Notes under the pieces: model-generated
Database searches by the model: none
Told to the model about the DNA's origin: nothing
What the model saw: the letters and a program-made list of their open reading frames with translations, nothing else
Source of the DNA: Caulobacteraceae bacterium
GTDB lineage: Bacteria > Pseudomonadota > Alphaproteobacteria > Caulobacterales > Caulobacteraceae
Assembly: GCA_947475735.1 (NCBI GenBank)
Contig: CANJLQ010000012.1
Span: 90,339 to 154,338 of the forward strand
DNA length: 64,000 nt
Reading direction: 5' to 3'
Translations under genes and position numbers: made by a program
Shown: positions 32,627-42,034 of the stretch, in pieces
Layout: every line of letters starts with the position of its first letter
Position numbering within the stretch: the first letter of the stretch is position 1

Positions 32627-34927
32627 ATGACGATCATCAAGGGACATCCGCGCCATGGGCGCGCCGGCGGCTGGGGCCGCGCGCTTCTGCTGGGGGCCTG
32701 TTCGCTGGCGGCGCTGACCACGGCGACCGGGGTCGAGGCCCAGGAGGCCACCCCGACCCAGGGCGACGAGACCCGGCTGGACGAGATCGTGGTGACGGCC
32801 CGGCGACGGGCGGAATCCCTTCAGGACGTGCCGGTCGCCGTCTCGGCCTTCAGCGAGGAGCGGCTGTCGGACCTGCAGGCCGACGACATCTCCGGCATCC
32901 AGTATTCGGTGCCGAACCTGTATCTGGACAAGGGCGATGGGGCCAACGCCGTCGTTTATCTGCGTGGTGTGGGCCAAAACGATTCCCTCGCCTTCGCCGA
33001 TCCGGGCGTGGGCATCTATGTCGACGACGTCTTCATCGCCCGGTCGCAGGCGGCCTTCCTGGAGCTGTTCGACGTCGACCGTGTCGAGGTTCTGCGCGGC
33101 CCACAGGGGACGCTGTATGGCCGCAACACCATCGGCGGGGCGGTCAAGTTCGTCTCTTCGCCACCCCCCGCGACGCCAGACGCCTATCTGGAGGCCGGGA
33201 TCGGCAACTATGACGCCCGAATCCTAAAGGGGCGGCTGGGTGGCCCGCTGATCGACGGTGTGCTGAACGGCAAGGTCGCCTTCGCCTGGTCCGAGCGGGA
33301 GGGGTATGCCGAGAACTCGATCGACGGCCAGGACGACGGCGACCAGAACAGCCTGGCGGGCCGCATCGCCCTGGACTGGACGCCCAGCGACCGGCTGCAG
33401 GTGCTGGTCAGCGTCGATGCCAAGCGCGACCGCCCCGACACCTCGCGCAGCCCCGTGCGCGAGACGGCCTTGACCGGGGCCCTGACCAACGGGACCTTGG
33501 TCCCCTTTCCCGCCTCGACAGACCCCTATGAGGTCGACGTCAACGCCAACGGCCTGTCGGACCTGACCGGATACGGCGGCTCGGTCACCGTGCGCTACGA
33601 GGTGTCGGACGCGGTGACGCTGGAATCCATCACCGCCTATCGAGAGCTGGATTTCGACCTGAACCTGGACACGGACGGTTCGCCGCTGCCGATCCTCGAC
33701 ATCCTGCTGCTGCAGGACCAGACCCAGTTCAGTCAGGAGTTCCGCGCCAGCTATGACGCCGGCGGGCGGTTCACCGGCACGGCCGGCGTCTATTACTTCA
33801 AGGACGAGGACACGACCTTCTCCGGCGTGGACAACGGCGGCGCGACCATCTTCGGCTTTCCGGTCACCGTGTTCGGATTCCAGACGTCCAGCCTGGCGGA
33901 TACCCGCCAGGAGACGGAGTCCTGGGCCATCTTCGCTGACGTCTCCTACGACCTGACCGAGCGGCTCTCGATCGGAGCGGGCCTGCGCTACACCACAGAG
34001 GAGAAGTCCTCGACGCGGCGGTTCGAGAACTTCTTCAATCCGACCGTATCGGTCATCGACAACACCCCGCCGTTCCTGGCCGGACAGGGGGTGGCGGGAA
34101 CGCCGATCACGGGCGACGAGGACTTCGACGCCTTCACCCCCAAGGTCTCGCTGGCCTATACGCCGAACGACGACGTGCTCCTGTACGCCTCGGCCTCGCG
34201 CGGGTTCAAGAGCGGCGGCTTCGACGGTCGCGCGACCAACGACTTCGCCTTCGAGCCCTTCCGGCCTGAGTTCGTCTGGAGCTATGAGGCCGGGGCCAAG
34301 TTCACTGGCATGGACGGTCGACTGATCTTCAACGCCGCCTATTTCTACAACGACTACACCGACATCCAGGTGACCAGCTTCGGCTCCGATCCGGTCACGG
34401 GCGTGTTCGTCAGCCTGTTCACCAATGCGGCGGCGGCGACCATCCAGGGGCTGGAGTTCGAACTGGCGGTTCGGCCGACCGACAATCTCTCGATCAACGC
34501 CTCTCTGGGGCTGCTGGACGCTCAGTACGACGAGTTCGACATCCTGGTCGGCGGGGTGGCTACCGACGTCAGCGATCGGGCCCTGGTCAACAGCCCCGAG
34601 GTCAACGCCAGCCTCGCCGCCACCTGGGAACAGCCGCTGGAGAACGGCATGATGTTGGTCCTGCACGGCGACGCCGGCTACCGCAGCGAGATCGCGACCG
34701 AGATCACGGACTCGCCGGTCCTGCGCCAGGAGGCCTACACCCTCGTCAACGCTTTCGCCGCGCTCCGGTCGACAGACGGTGTCTGGGAGGTCCGTGCCGG
34801 CGTCCAGAACGCGACCGACGAAGCAGTGCGAGTCCAGGGCTTCAACCTGGCCGACTTCCCGGGGGTCCAGCTGGGCTTCTACGCCGCGCCACGCACCTAC
34901 GACCTGCGCGTGATCTGGCGCTACTGA
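32627..34927 (+). CDS. TonB-dependent outer-membrane receptor
   Basis: The 766-residue protein has a long N-terminal signal region, the TonB-box-like DEIVVTARRR, a plug domain (DVPVAVSAFSEERLSDLQ, later RVEVLRGPQGTLYGRNTIGG) and a beta-barrel ending in an aromatic residue (VIWRY). It belongs to the large Caulobacter/Sphingomonad group of receptors for complex organic substrates. Its neighbours, two esterases/lipases, suggest an ester or lipid-like nutrient. Confidence 0.95.
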   Translation: MTIIKGHPRHGRAGGWGRALLLGACSLAALTTATGVEAQEATPTQGDETRLDEIVVTARRRAESLQDVPVAVSAFSEERLSDLQADDISGIQYSVPNLYLDKGDGANAVVYLRGVGQNDSLAFADPGVGIYVDDVFIARSQAAFLELFDVDRVEVLRGPQGTLYGRNTIGGAVKFVSSPPPATPDAYLEAGIGNYDARILKGRLGGPLIDGVLNGKVAFAWSEREGYAENSIDGQDDGDQNSLAGRIALDWTPSDRLQVLVSVDAKRDRPDTSRSPVRETALTGALTNGTLVPFPASTDPYEVDVNANGLSDLTGYGGSVTVRYEVSDAVTLESITAYRELDFDLNLDTDGSPLPILDILLLQDQTQFSQEFRASYDAGGRFTGTAGVYYFKDEDTTFSGVDNGGATIFGFPVTVFGFQTSSLADTRQETESWAIFADVSYDLTERLSIGAGLRYTTEEKSSTRRFENFFNPTVSVIDNTPPFLAGQGVAGTPITGDEDFDAFTPKVSLAYTPNDDVLLYASASRGFKSGGFDGRATNDFAFEPFRPEFVWSYEAGAKFTGMDGRLIFNAAYFYNDYTDIQVTSFGSDPVTGVFVSLFTNAAAATIQGLEFELAVRPTDNLSINASLGLLDAQYDEFDILVGGVATDVSDRALVNSPEVNASLAATWEQPLENGMMLVLHGDAGYRSEIATEITDSPVLRQEAYTLVNAFAALRSTDGVWEVRAGVQNATDEAVRVQGFNLADFPGVQLGFYAAPRTYDLRVIWRY

Positions 34928-34935
34928 GGCCAACG

Positions 34936-35907
34936 ATGCTGGACCCCCAATCCCGGGCCCTGCTCGAGGATCTGAACGCCATGACGCGTCAGATGGACAT
35001 CAGCGGGGCCGACGACCTGGCGGTCGCCGCTCGCGCCCAGGCGGCGACGATCTTCAGGGCCTTCGCCGGGACGTCTCCGGACGAGGACGGAGTCCGCGCC
35101 ACGGCCATTACCGTCGACGGGGGCGACGGTGCCCGGCCCGCGCGGCTCTACAGTACGGAGACACCAAGGGTCGCGGCCCCTGCCCTGGTCTTGTTCTTCC
35201 ACGGCGGCGGATGGGCGGTCGGCGACCTGGACTGCTACGATGGGCTTATGCGCGCCCTCTGCCGTCTGTCAGGGGCGGTGTTCGTCAGCGTCGACTATCG
35301 TCTCGCGCCTGAGCACGGCTTTCCGGCGGGTCTCGAGGACGCGCTGGCGGCGACGCGCTGGGCGGCGCGAAACGCCGCCGACCTGGGCTGCGATCCGGCC
35401 CGGATCATGGTCATGGGCGACAGCGCGGGCGGGAATCTGGCGGCGGTCGTCGCCCAGCATGAACGAGATCGCGGCCACCGCCTGGCCGCGCAGTATCTGC
35501 TCTATCCCGTGATCGACGGCAGTCGACCGCACGAGGCCTATCCCTCGCGCATGGACAACGGGAACGGCGACCTGTTCCTGAGCCGGGACGCGATCTCCGG
35601 GACCCTGGCCTGGTATCTGGCCGCGGGAGGCGGCGTTCCCAGTGATCCCCGCATCTCGCCGATCAACGCCCCGGACCTGTCGGGCCTGGCCCCGGCCTAT
35701 GTCCTCGTGGCCGACCACGACCCGCTGCGCGACGAGGGCCTGGCCTATGCGCAACGGCTGGACGCGGCCGGGACGCCCGTCACGACCGAGGTGGTCGAGG
35801 GCACGATCCACGGCTTTCTGACTTTCGGCGATCTGGACGTGTGCCACGCGACGCGGCGTCGGATCGCCGAGGACATCCGTCTGCGGCAAGGCTCGCCCGC
35901 CGGCTGA
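34936..35907 (+). CDS. Alpha/beta hydrolase, HSL-type esterase
   Basis: The 323-residue cytoplasmic enzyme has the hormone-sensitive-lipase motifs: HGGGWAVG for the oxyanion hole (about residue 88), GDSAGGN around the catalytic serine (about 158), DHDPLRDEG for the aspartate and HGF for the histidine. It starts 8 bases after the TonB receptor stop and is probably co-transcribed. It should hydrolyse small acyl esters taken up through the receptor. Confidence 0.92.
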   Translation: MLDPQSRALLEDLNAMTRQMDISGADDLAVAARAQAATIFRAFAGTSPDEDGVRATAITVDGGDGARPARLYSTETPRVAAPALVLFFHGGGWAVGDLDCYDGLMRALCRLSGAVFVSVDYRLAPEHGFPAGLEDALAATRWAARNAADLGCDPARIMVMGDSAGGNLAAVVAQHERDRGHRLAAQYLLYPVIDGSRPHEAYPSRMDNGNGDLFLSRDAISGTLAWYLAAGGGVPSDPRISPINAPDLSGLAPAYVLVADHDPLRDEGLAYAQRLDAAGTPVTTEVVEGTIHGFLTFGDLDVCHATRRRIAEDIRLRQGSPAG

Positions 35908-35944
35908 TCAGGGTTCGACGCGAGCCGAAAGGGAGGAGGCTTCG

Positions 35945-37210
35945 ATGTTCACGATCCGCAGACAGAACCCCGGACCGGCCTGGCGCCGCCTGCTGACGGC
36001 CCTGGCCATGGCGCTGGGCCTGGGCGGCACGCTCGCCGGGCCGGCCGCGGCCGGGCCGACGACGCTGGAGGCGACCTACAGCAGCGGCATCCAGAACGGC
36101 TGGGTGCGGGTGGAACGATGGCGCGACACCACCAGCGCCTTCACCCAGGAAGCCTTTCCGCCGGACGGGCGCGGCGACCAGACCGGCCAGCGCGCCACCT
36201 ATTTCGCCGACGCTTCGCCGCATTCGTCGAAGTTCCTGATGTACTACGCGCCGGGCTGGAACACCGGCACGCGGCCCGTGCCGGTGCTGCTGGTGCACGG
36301 CGCCAACCAGGACGCCGACATCGCCTGGGCCGATCCGAACGAGGCCGGCCCCTACGGCTGCGGACGATCTTCCTGCCCCTCGACCGGCATGATGCAGTCC
36401 CTGTCGGGCGCGGGTTACAAGGTCTTCGCCCTGGGGCTGCCGCACAAGAACGGCGACGGTTATTTCTGGTCCGAACAGATCGCGGACGCCATCGCCATCA
36501 TCAAGAGCCGCACCGGGGCGACCCAGGTCGATGTCGTGGCCTGGTCCAAGGCGGCGTCGAACGCCCGCATGTATGTCTCCAACGTCCGCAGGAGCTGGGG
36601 AACCAATTACCGCGGTGACGTCCGACGCCTGGTGTTGTTGGGCTCGGCCAACAACGGCATCGACCTGTCTTTCCGCCACGGCTGGACCTTCAGCCTGGTG
36701 GTCTATCCAGAGTGTGGCGGCGTCATCAACGGGCCGACGCCTCACGACTACCTGGTGTGCTACGGCGCGTGGCGCGAAGGGGCGGAGTGGACCTATGCCT
36801 CGACCTACTTCCCGGGCTCGGCACAGTTGCTGAAGCGCTGGGACGCGACCTATGCCCTGCCGACCTATGAGCAGGACTGGTACACCACCTTCCACGGCGG
36901 CCAGGGCTACTACAGCAGCGGACCCGGCATCGACGCCTATCTGGGCGCGTCCCTCGTGAACACGATCCGCAACGCCCCATCGCCGTCCGGCGTACGGATC
37001 CACAATCTGTGCGGCAATCAGAACGACATCGCCCTGCTGCACAACGAACACACGGGTCCGTCCGACGGTGTGGTGTTCATCCAGAGTTGCCGCGACATCG
37101 TCGGCGTCACGAACCATGGCGGCAGCGCCACCCTCGCCGTCAATCATCTTGAACTGGGCTGGGAGGCCACCGCGCTCACCCAGGTCCGGTCATGGCTCGC
37201 GGCTGCCTGA
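35945..37210 (+). CDS. Secreted alpha/beta hydrolase, lipase-like
   Basis: The 421-residue protein has a signal peptide (residues 1-38, ending PAAAGP) and a lipase-like core with VLLVHGANQDADIAW (oxyanion region) and a nucleophile segment VDVVAWSKAASNARM. The usual G-x-S-x-G is A-W-S-K-A here, which some extracellular lipase relatives tolerate. The C-terminus holds an HLELGWEATAL histidine segment. It is exported and may release products taken up by the neighbouring receptor. Confidence 0.75.
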   Translation: MFTIRRQNPGPAWRRLLTALAMALGLGGTLAGPAAAGPTTLEATYSSGIQNGWVRVERWRDTTSAFTQEAFPPDGRGDQTGQRATYFADASPHSSKFLMYYAPGWNTGTRPVPVLLVHGANQDADIAWADPNEAGPYGCGRSSCPSTGMMQSLSGAGYKVFALGLPHKNGDGYFWSEQIADAIAIIKSRTGATQVDVVAWSKAASNARMYVSNVRRSWGTNYRGDVRRLVLLGSANNGIDLSFRHGWTFSLVVYPECGGVINGPTPHDYLVCYGAWREGAEWTYASTYFPGSAQLLKRWDATYALPTYEQDWYTTFHGGQGYYSSGPGIDAYLGASLVNTIRNAPSPSGVRIHNLCGNQNDIALLHNEHTGPSDGVVFIQSCRDIVGVTNHGGSATLAVNHLELGWEATALTQVRSWLAAA

Positions 37211-37541
37211 CCCCTTCCTGACGGCCGCTCACTGGGGACCGTTCCGCCTCGCGCGGAACGGTCCCGCCTTCTTGCCACTCGAGCCCGTGGATCCTTGCAG
37301 AGGCTCCCCTCAGTCCGGGCTTTGGCTCGAAGCTCGCACCATGTCTTCTCCGTGCGCGGCCCGCGTGTCTAGGAACCGATCCGGAGTCTCGCGAGGACGT
37401 TGAAGATCACGGTCATGACCCAAGCGTCATCAAAGGCGGCGGCCACGCCAGAGACCAGAACCGGCTCGGCCCCCAGGCCCCATCAAAGGGGCGGTCATTC
37501 GGTTCAAACCAAGACAATATCTTGAATAGTGCAAGAGCGCC
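37211..37541. other. 331-base intergenic region between convergent hydrolase genes
   Basis: No gene is seen. It holds a strong hairpin at 37235-37265, just after the lipase-like gene. The rest (37270-37541) has no recognisable element. The two flanking genes converge, so promoters are not expected here. Confidence 0.6.
37235..37265 (+). terminator. Hairpin after the lipase-like gene
   Basis: GGGACCGTTCCGC and GCGGAACGGTCCC form a 13-base perfect stem around a 5-base loop, 25 bases past the stop codon. The T-run after it is weak (GCCTTCTTGCC), so it may act as a partly rho-independent terminator or as an RNA-stabilising hairpin. Confidence 0.6.
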
Positions 37542-38867
37542 CTAAGGCAGAGCTGACTCCGGTCGGAAGGCCGGATCGATAAAGCAAGGCTCCCGATAGC
37601 GTAGAGCCAGGGTTTCACAGATCCTCGCCACCTCCGCGGCGTCGGGCCGCTTGCCTGTGCTCAGCCACTCCTCGAGCGCCGCCAGAACCGCTGCGTACTG
37701 GGGGGCGCTGAGCCGGCTATGTTGATTTTCCGTCGTAAACACCTGGGCCAGTCGATCAGACCGGCCTGCCTCGGCGACCGCCGTCGCGTAGGCAGCCTCG
37801 TGTTCGACAAAGACGGTGGGGTCGTACCGCGCATGGAGCGTCACCGTGGGCAGAACGATCTGACCCGTAAGGTCGCTATCGTATGCCAGTGCCGCGAGGG
37901 CGGCCGGGTCCGCCTCGAACCGTTCCACGCCCTGGTTAAGCGCCACATCATCGTCCGACCCCCGATAGGTTCGGCCGGTGTTCGAAAACGGGTTGTGGCC
38001 GTCCAGCCGCTTCCAGACCATGTCCTGGAACAGGGTAGTCGCCCAAGCCAGGTGGCCCAGAAGATGCGCTTCCTCCAGCCCGGTGACCGAGCGGATGTTG
38101 CGCAGGCGCGCGTGTTGCTCGGGCGTTCGCTCGGCCTCAGGCAGACCGACTCCGGTGCAGGCTTGCAGCCGGGCTGACAGGTCGGCGCGGGACATCGACG
38201 CCCCGGCGGGCAGGCCCTGCCACAGCGGGTACTGGACCTCCTCGGGCCTAGGATGATTGGCGCAATAGAACTGATATACGGCCCTCAGATCGGCGCGAAA
38301 GCCATAGGCGTGGGTGCCTCCGGCCAGCACGCCGCTGGTCAGAAGAACGCCGTCATAGTTGTGGGTTCCGTCGGTCGCGACGGCGTACAGCTCCGCCGCC
38401 TTGGCCGCGACATTGCCGCCCCAGGACTGGCCGTGCAGCAGGGTTCGTTCGGGCCTGCCCCACCGGGCCCAGACGATCCGGCGCAGCTGGTCGGTGTCCT
38501 CGGCCGCCATTCGCACGCCATAGCCGCCGCGCCGGTAGGTCGAGCCGGCCCAGGCATAGCCTTCGGCCACCATCATGGAGAACCGGTCCAGGTCCTCTTC
38601 CGGTTCGCCGCGCTCAGGGTCGCCGGTCCGGGGCCCGCCGTGAGCGTGGAGGATCAACCGGCCGTTCCAGTCTGCGGGCCGGGCATACCAGTACCAGGCC
38701 CCGCTTTCCGCCCGGCCCGACCAGCAGCGGGTGCCCGACGGCAGGCTTCCCGGGCAGGTCTCCGCGCGCGGCTCCTCGACCTGGGCAAGCGCCGAAGCGG
38801 GGGCTCCCAGGCCTCCCGCTGCCACGAGGGCGACGAGCAAGACCAGACGCGCGCGGAGAACCTTCAC
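37542..38867 (-). CDS. Secreted alpha/beta hydrolase
   Basis: The 441-residue protein starts at GTG 38867 with a signal peptide (KVLRARLVLLVALVAAGG, ending ASALAQ). It has a HAHGGPRTGD oxyanion segment and GQSWGGNVAAKAAE around the nucleophilic serine. The C-terminal NQHSRLSAPQYAAV supplies the histidine. It lies 4 bases after the stop of the large TonB receptor and should be in its operon. Substrate unknown; the type is often called a secreted esterase or depolymerase-like hydrolase. Confidence 0.8.
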   Translation of the reverse strand: MKVLRARLVLLVALVAAGGLGAPASALAQVEEPRAETCPGSLPSGTRCWSGRAESGAWYWYARPADWNGRLILHAHGGPRTGDPERGEPEEDLDRFSMMVAEGYAWAGSTYRRGGYGVRMAAEDTDQLRRIVWARWGRPERTLLHGQSWGGNVAAKAAELYAVATDGTHNYDGVLLTSGVLAGGTHAYGFRADLRAVYQFYCANHPRPEEVQYPLWQGLPAGASMSRADLSARLQACTGVGLPEAERTPEQHARLRNIRSVTGLEEAHLLGHLAWATTLFQDMVWKRLDGHNPFSNTGRTYRGSDDDVALNQGVERFEADPAALAALAYDSDLTGQIVLPTVTLHARYDPTVFVEHEAAYATAVAEAGRSDRLAQVFTTENQHSRLSAPQYAAVLAALEEWLSTGKRPDAAEVARICETLALRYREPCFIDPAFRPESALP

Positions 38868-38871
38868 CGGA

Positions 38872-41800
38872 TCAGAACTCCTTGGAAACCGTGGCGTACC
38901 AGTAGCGGCCATAGGGGCGATAGAGCGAGCCCAGATAACCGGCCGACGACAGCGGCGGGGCCTCGTCGGTGATGTTGCGGGCACCAACGCGGATACGGCT
39001 GTCCGAGGCCCAGCCCTGCGCGCCCTCCCATTCGTACTGGACGTAAAGGTTGCCGGTGATCTGGCTCTCGACTTCCCACGGCACGCCGGCGGCCGACAGC
39101 AGGTCGGTGTCGTCCACCGCGCTGATGTACTGGGTGAAGGCCCCGACCTGCCAGGGGCCCTGCGACCAGGTCAGCGAACCCGAGACGCGCCATTCCGGCC
39201 GCCCGTTCTGGGCCAGCAGGTCGCTGGTTTCCGACAGGGGCGTGGCGGCGTTGATCAGGCCGGCGGTGCGCGCCTCCTCCAGGGCATCGACCGCCGGACC
39301 GGCGTCGCGTCCGAAGGAGATCAGCTTGGCGGCGTTCAGGTTCAGGCGGAAATCACCGATCGGCGTGTCGCGCAGCCGCCAGATCAGGCCCAGGTCCATT
39401 CCTTCCACGTCTTGCGGCAGCAGGTTCACGAACCGGTCGCTGATCGAAACGATCACGCCCGCCGGAGCGATGCCGGTTCCGGCGAACAGGGCGATGTCGT
39501 CGGCGTTGGGCGCGGCGCGGGTCACCAGGGGGTTGGAGCCCCCCTGCACCCGGTCCAGATAGTCCTGCACCACGGCGTTGCGCGCCCCGAACAGGCCGAC
39601 GATCTTCTCCTGCTGGATGCGCCAGCGATCGACGGTGAAGGTGAAGTCGCCCCAGGCTTCGGGCAGGAACTGCGGCTGGAACACCAGGCCATAGGACGAG
39701 TTGGTGCTCTCCTCAGGCTCCAGATCCGGGTTGCCGGAGACCAGCAGAGAGGCACCCTGGGCGCGCGCGCAGGCTCCGAAGGTGGCGATCCGTCCGGCCC
39801 GCAGGTCCGCCTCGCAGCGGATGTAATCGGGGTTGGTCGCGAGGCGCCCGTAGGTGGCCGTGTTGACCTGTTCCAGGTTCGGCGCACGGAAGCCCTCGGA
39901 GTACGAACCCCGCAGACGCAGACCGTCGAAGATGTCCCAGGACGCCGCGATCTTCGGTTTGGCCACGTCGCCGAAGTCCGAATAGTGCTCGGCCCGGCCC
40001 GCGATCTGGAGGTTCAGTTCGCGAACGAACGGGATGTTCATCTCGGGCGAGACGACCGGAATGGCGAACTCCACATAGGCCGAGGCCACGGTGCGGTCGC
40101 CCGCGGTGTCGGGGTTCTGGCTGACGGCGATAACGTTCGACAGCAGGACTTCGCCCGTGACCGAATCGCGGAACGGGTTGCTGCCGTCCAGGTTGGAATC
40201 GCGATCGTCGCTCTGGGTCTCGCGGCGCGCTTCCAGGCCGAAGGCGACGCCGACGTTCCCCGCAGGCAGCGCGAACAGGTCGGGTCGCGAGACCTTGAAG
40301 TCCCACTGGGTCAGGGTTGTCCGCGACTCGCGCTTCAGCCGGAAGGTGATGGCGTCGATCGCGACCTGGGAGCTGGGCGTGCAATCGCCGAAGCTGGTCT
40401 GGGCAACGCAGCCGCCGTTGAAGGGGTTGTAAGCGTCCGGTGTCGACAGGGCGAGCGAAGCCTGGAGCGCCGTGGCGTTGACGGCGTCGGACTCATCGAC
40501 CGCCTCGGCCTCGGAATAGAGCAGCGCGGTCTCCCAGTCGAAGCCGCGCCACTCGCCGCGCAGCCCGCCGAGCAGGCGGGCCTGATAGTTCGACACGTCC
40601 ACGCCCTGATAGCCTGCGTCGACGAACCGGTATTGGTTCAACCGGACCGGAAGGCCGGCAGCCGGCACATTGGTCAAGCCGGCGATGCGATTTGGGTTGG
40701 CCGTCCCGTTCGCGAAAGTCACCGGCCCGAACGGGTTCCAGTAGTTCGACGCGGGGATCACCAGGGTGTTCAGGTTGATGACAGGCGGCTGAATCCGCTG
40801 GGTGTCGGCCGTGTAGTAGCCGATCTCGCCGAAGGCCGTGACCGTGTCGGTCAGTTCATAGTGACCCGCGACAAAGACGTTCAGACGCTGGGTGTCAGGC
40901 TGGACCGTCGTGCCGGGCGCTGTGTCGAAGCGCAGCTCGCGCTGGACGCCGTTGAAGTTCAGCGCGCCCGAGCCCAGGCAGACGCTGGGATCGTTCGCGT
41001 TCGGCACGAGGCAGCCGGTCAGGGACGTGGGCTGGATGTGGAAAGCGCCGGCCGCCGTGGTCAGGGCCGTGGTCCCGCGCCGGATCGTGCCGGGCCCGTT
41101 GACGACCGCCAGGTTGGCCCAGGCTCCGCGCGTGTTGCGGAAGTCCGGCGTCAGGCTGGAGGCATAGTCGGGCTCATTGGCGAACAGGGGCCGCAGGTTG
41201 TCGGTCGCCGTGAAGTCCTGGTCTTCGGCCTGGAGCGCGGTCCGGTCGGTGTAGTCGATGAAGGCCGAGATGTTGCCACGCTCGAAGTCTTTCCCGGCGA
41301 AGATGCCGAGGTTGAACTCGCGCAGGTGGGTCCCCTCGGCGCCGCCATACTGGCTGGTGATGCGCAGGCCGTCGAAGTCGTCCTGCAGCACGGTGTTGAC
41401 CACGCCTGCGACGGCGTCCGCGCCATAGATGGCGGCGGCGCCGTCCAGCAGCACCTCGAGCCGCTCGAGGCCGGAGACCGGAATGGCATTGGAGTTGTAG
41501 CTCAGCACCGGGACCGTGCCGGTGTCCGATGTGCCCTGACTGGTCGGGTGCTGGACGATGCGGCGGCCGTTCAGCAGCACCAGGGTGTTGCCGACGCCCA
41601 GCGAGCGCAGGTTGACCGAGTTCACGTCGCCGCGCGCCGCGTTCGAGGTCTGGGGGTTGTTGGCCGCGCTGAACAGGACATCGCCCATCTGGGGGATGGT
41701 GCGCAGCAGGTCATCGCCGCTGACCGCGCCGGTCGCCAGGATCTGCTCCTCGCTGAGCACCGTCACCGGCAGGGCGGCGGTCACGTCCACGCCCCGGATC

Positions 41801-41988
41801 TGGGAGCCGACGACCACGATGTCGTCGACCGAGGAGCTCTCGTGAGCGGCTTCGGTCCGGTCGGCCTGGGCCTGGGCGGCCGGCGACAGGGCTGTGCTCT
41901 GAGCCGTGGTCTGGGCCAGAGCCGGGCCGGCGAACGCGAGCAGGCCGGTGATGGCCGTTGTGGCCAGCATGGTGGTCCGGGTCTTCAT
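38872..41988 (-). CDS. Large TonB-dependent receptor
   Basis: The 1038-residue protein has a signal peptide (ending PALAQT), a TonB-box-like DDIVVVGSQI, a plug (PVTVLSEEQILATGAVSG, LRSLGVGNTLVLLNGRRI) and a large barrel ending in F (VSKEF). This subtype, with an 'RGVDV' plug and LLNGRR, transports larger organic compounds in alphaproteobacteria. It is followed in the operon by a secreted hydrolase. Confidence 0.95.
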   Translation of the reverse strand: MKTRTTMLATTAITGLLAFAGPALAQTTAQSTALSPAAQAQADRTEAAHESSSVDDIVVVGSQIRGVDVTAALPVTVLSEEQILATGAVSGDDLLRTIPQMGDVLFSAANNPQTSNAARGDVNSVNLRSLGVGNTLVLLNGRRIVQHPTSQGTSDTGTVPVLSYNSNAIPVSGLERLEVLLDGAAAIYGADAVAGVVNTVLQDDFDGLRITSQYGGAEGTHLREFNLGIFAGKDFERGNISAFIDYTDRTALQAEDQDFTATDNLRPLFANEPDYASSLTPDFRNTRGAWANLAVVNGPGTIRRGTTALTTAAGAFHIQPTSLTGCLVPNANDPSVCLGSGALNFNGVQRELRFDTAPGTTVQPDTQRLNVFVAGHYELTDTVTAFGEIGYYTADTQRIQPPVINLNTLVIPASNYWNPFGPVTFANGTANPNRIAGLTNVPAAGLPVRLNQYRFVDAGYQGVDVSNYQARLLGGLRGEWRGFDWETALLYSEAEAVDESDAVNATALQASLALSTPDAYNPFNGGCVAQTSFGDCTPSSQVAIDAITFRLKRESRTTLTQWDFKVSRPDLFALPAGNVGVAFGLEARRETQSDDRDSNLDGSNPFRDSVTGEVLLSNVIAVSQNPDTAGDRTVASAYVEFAIPVVSPEMNIPFVRELNLQIAGRAEHYSDFGDVAKPKIAASWDIFDGLRLRGSYSEGFRAPNLEQVNTATYGRLATNPDYIRCEADLRAGRIATFGACARAQGASLLVSGNPDLEPEESTNSSYGLVFQPQFLPEAWGDFTFTVDRWRIQQEKIVGLFGARNAVVQDYLDRVQGGSNPLVTRAAPNADDIALFAGTGIAPAGVIVSISDRFVNLLPQDVEGMDLGLIWRLRDTPIGDFRLNLNAAKLISFGRDAGPAVDALEEARTAGLINAATPLSETSDLLAQNGRPEWRVSGSLTWSQGPWQVGAFTQYISAVDDTDLLSAAGVPWEVESQITGNLYVQYEWEGAQGWASDSRIRVGARNITDEAPPLSSAGYLGSLYRPYGRYWYATVSKEF

Positions 41989-42034
41989 GATACTAGTCCT
42001 CCCCTTCGTCTTTTTTGATTGGTCGTCCGTGACG

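Noticed and set aside
38731..42018. 1095-codon plus-strand frame opposite the large TonB receptor
   Set aside because: The minus strand encodes a full TonB receptor with signal peptide, plug and barrel end. The plus frame has no motif and a shadow composition.
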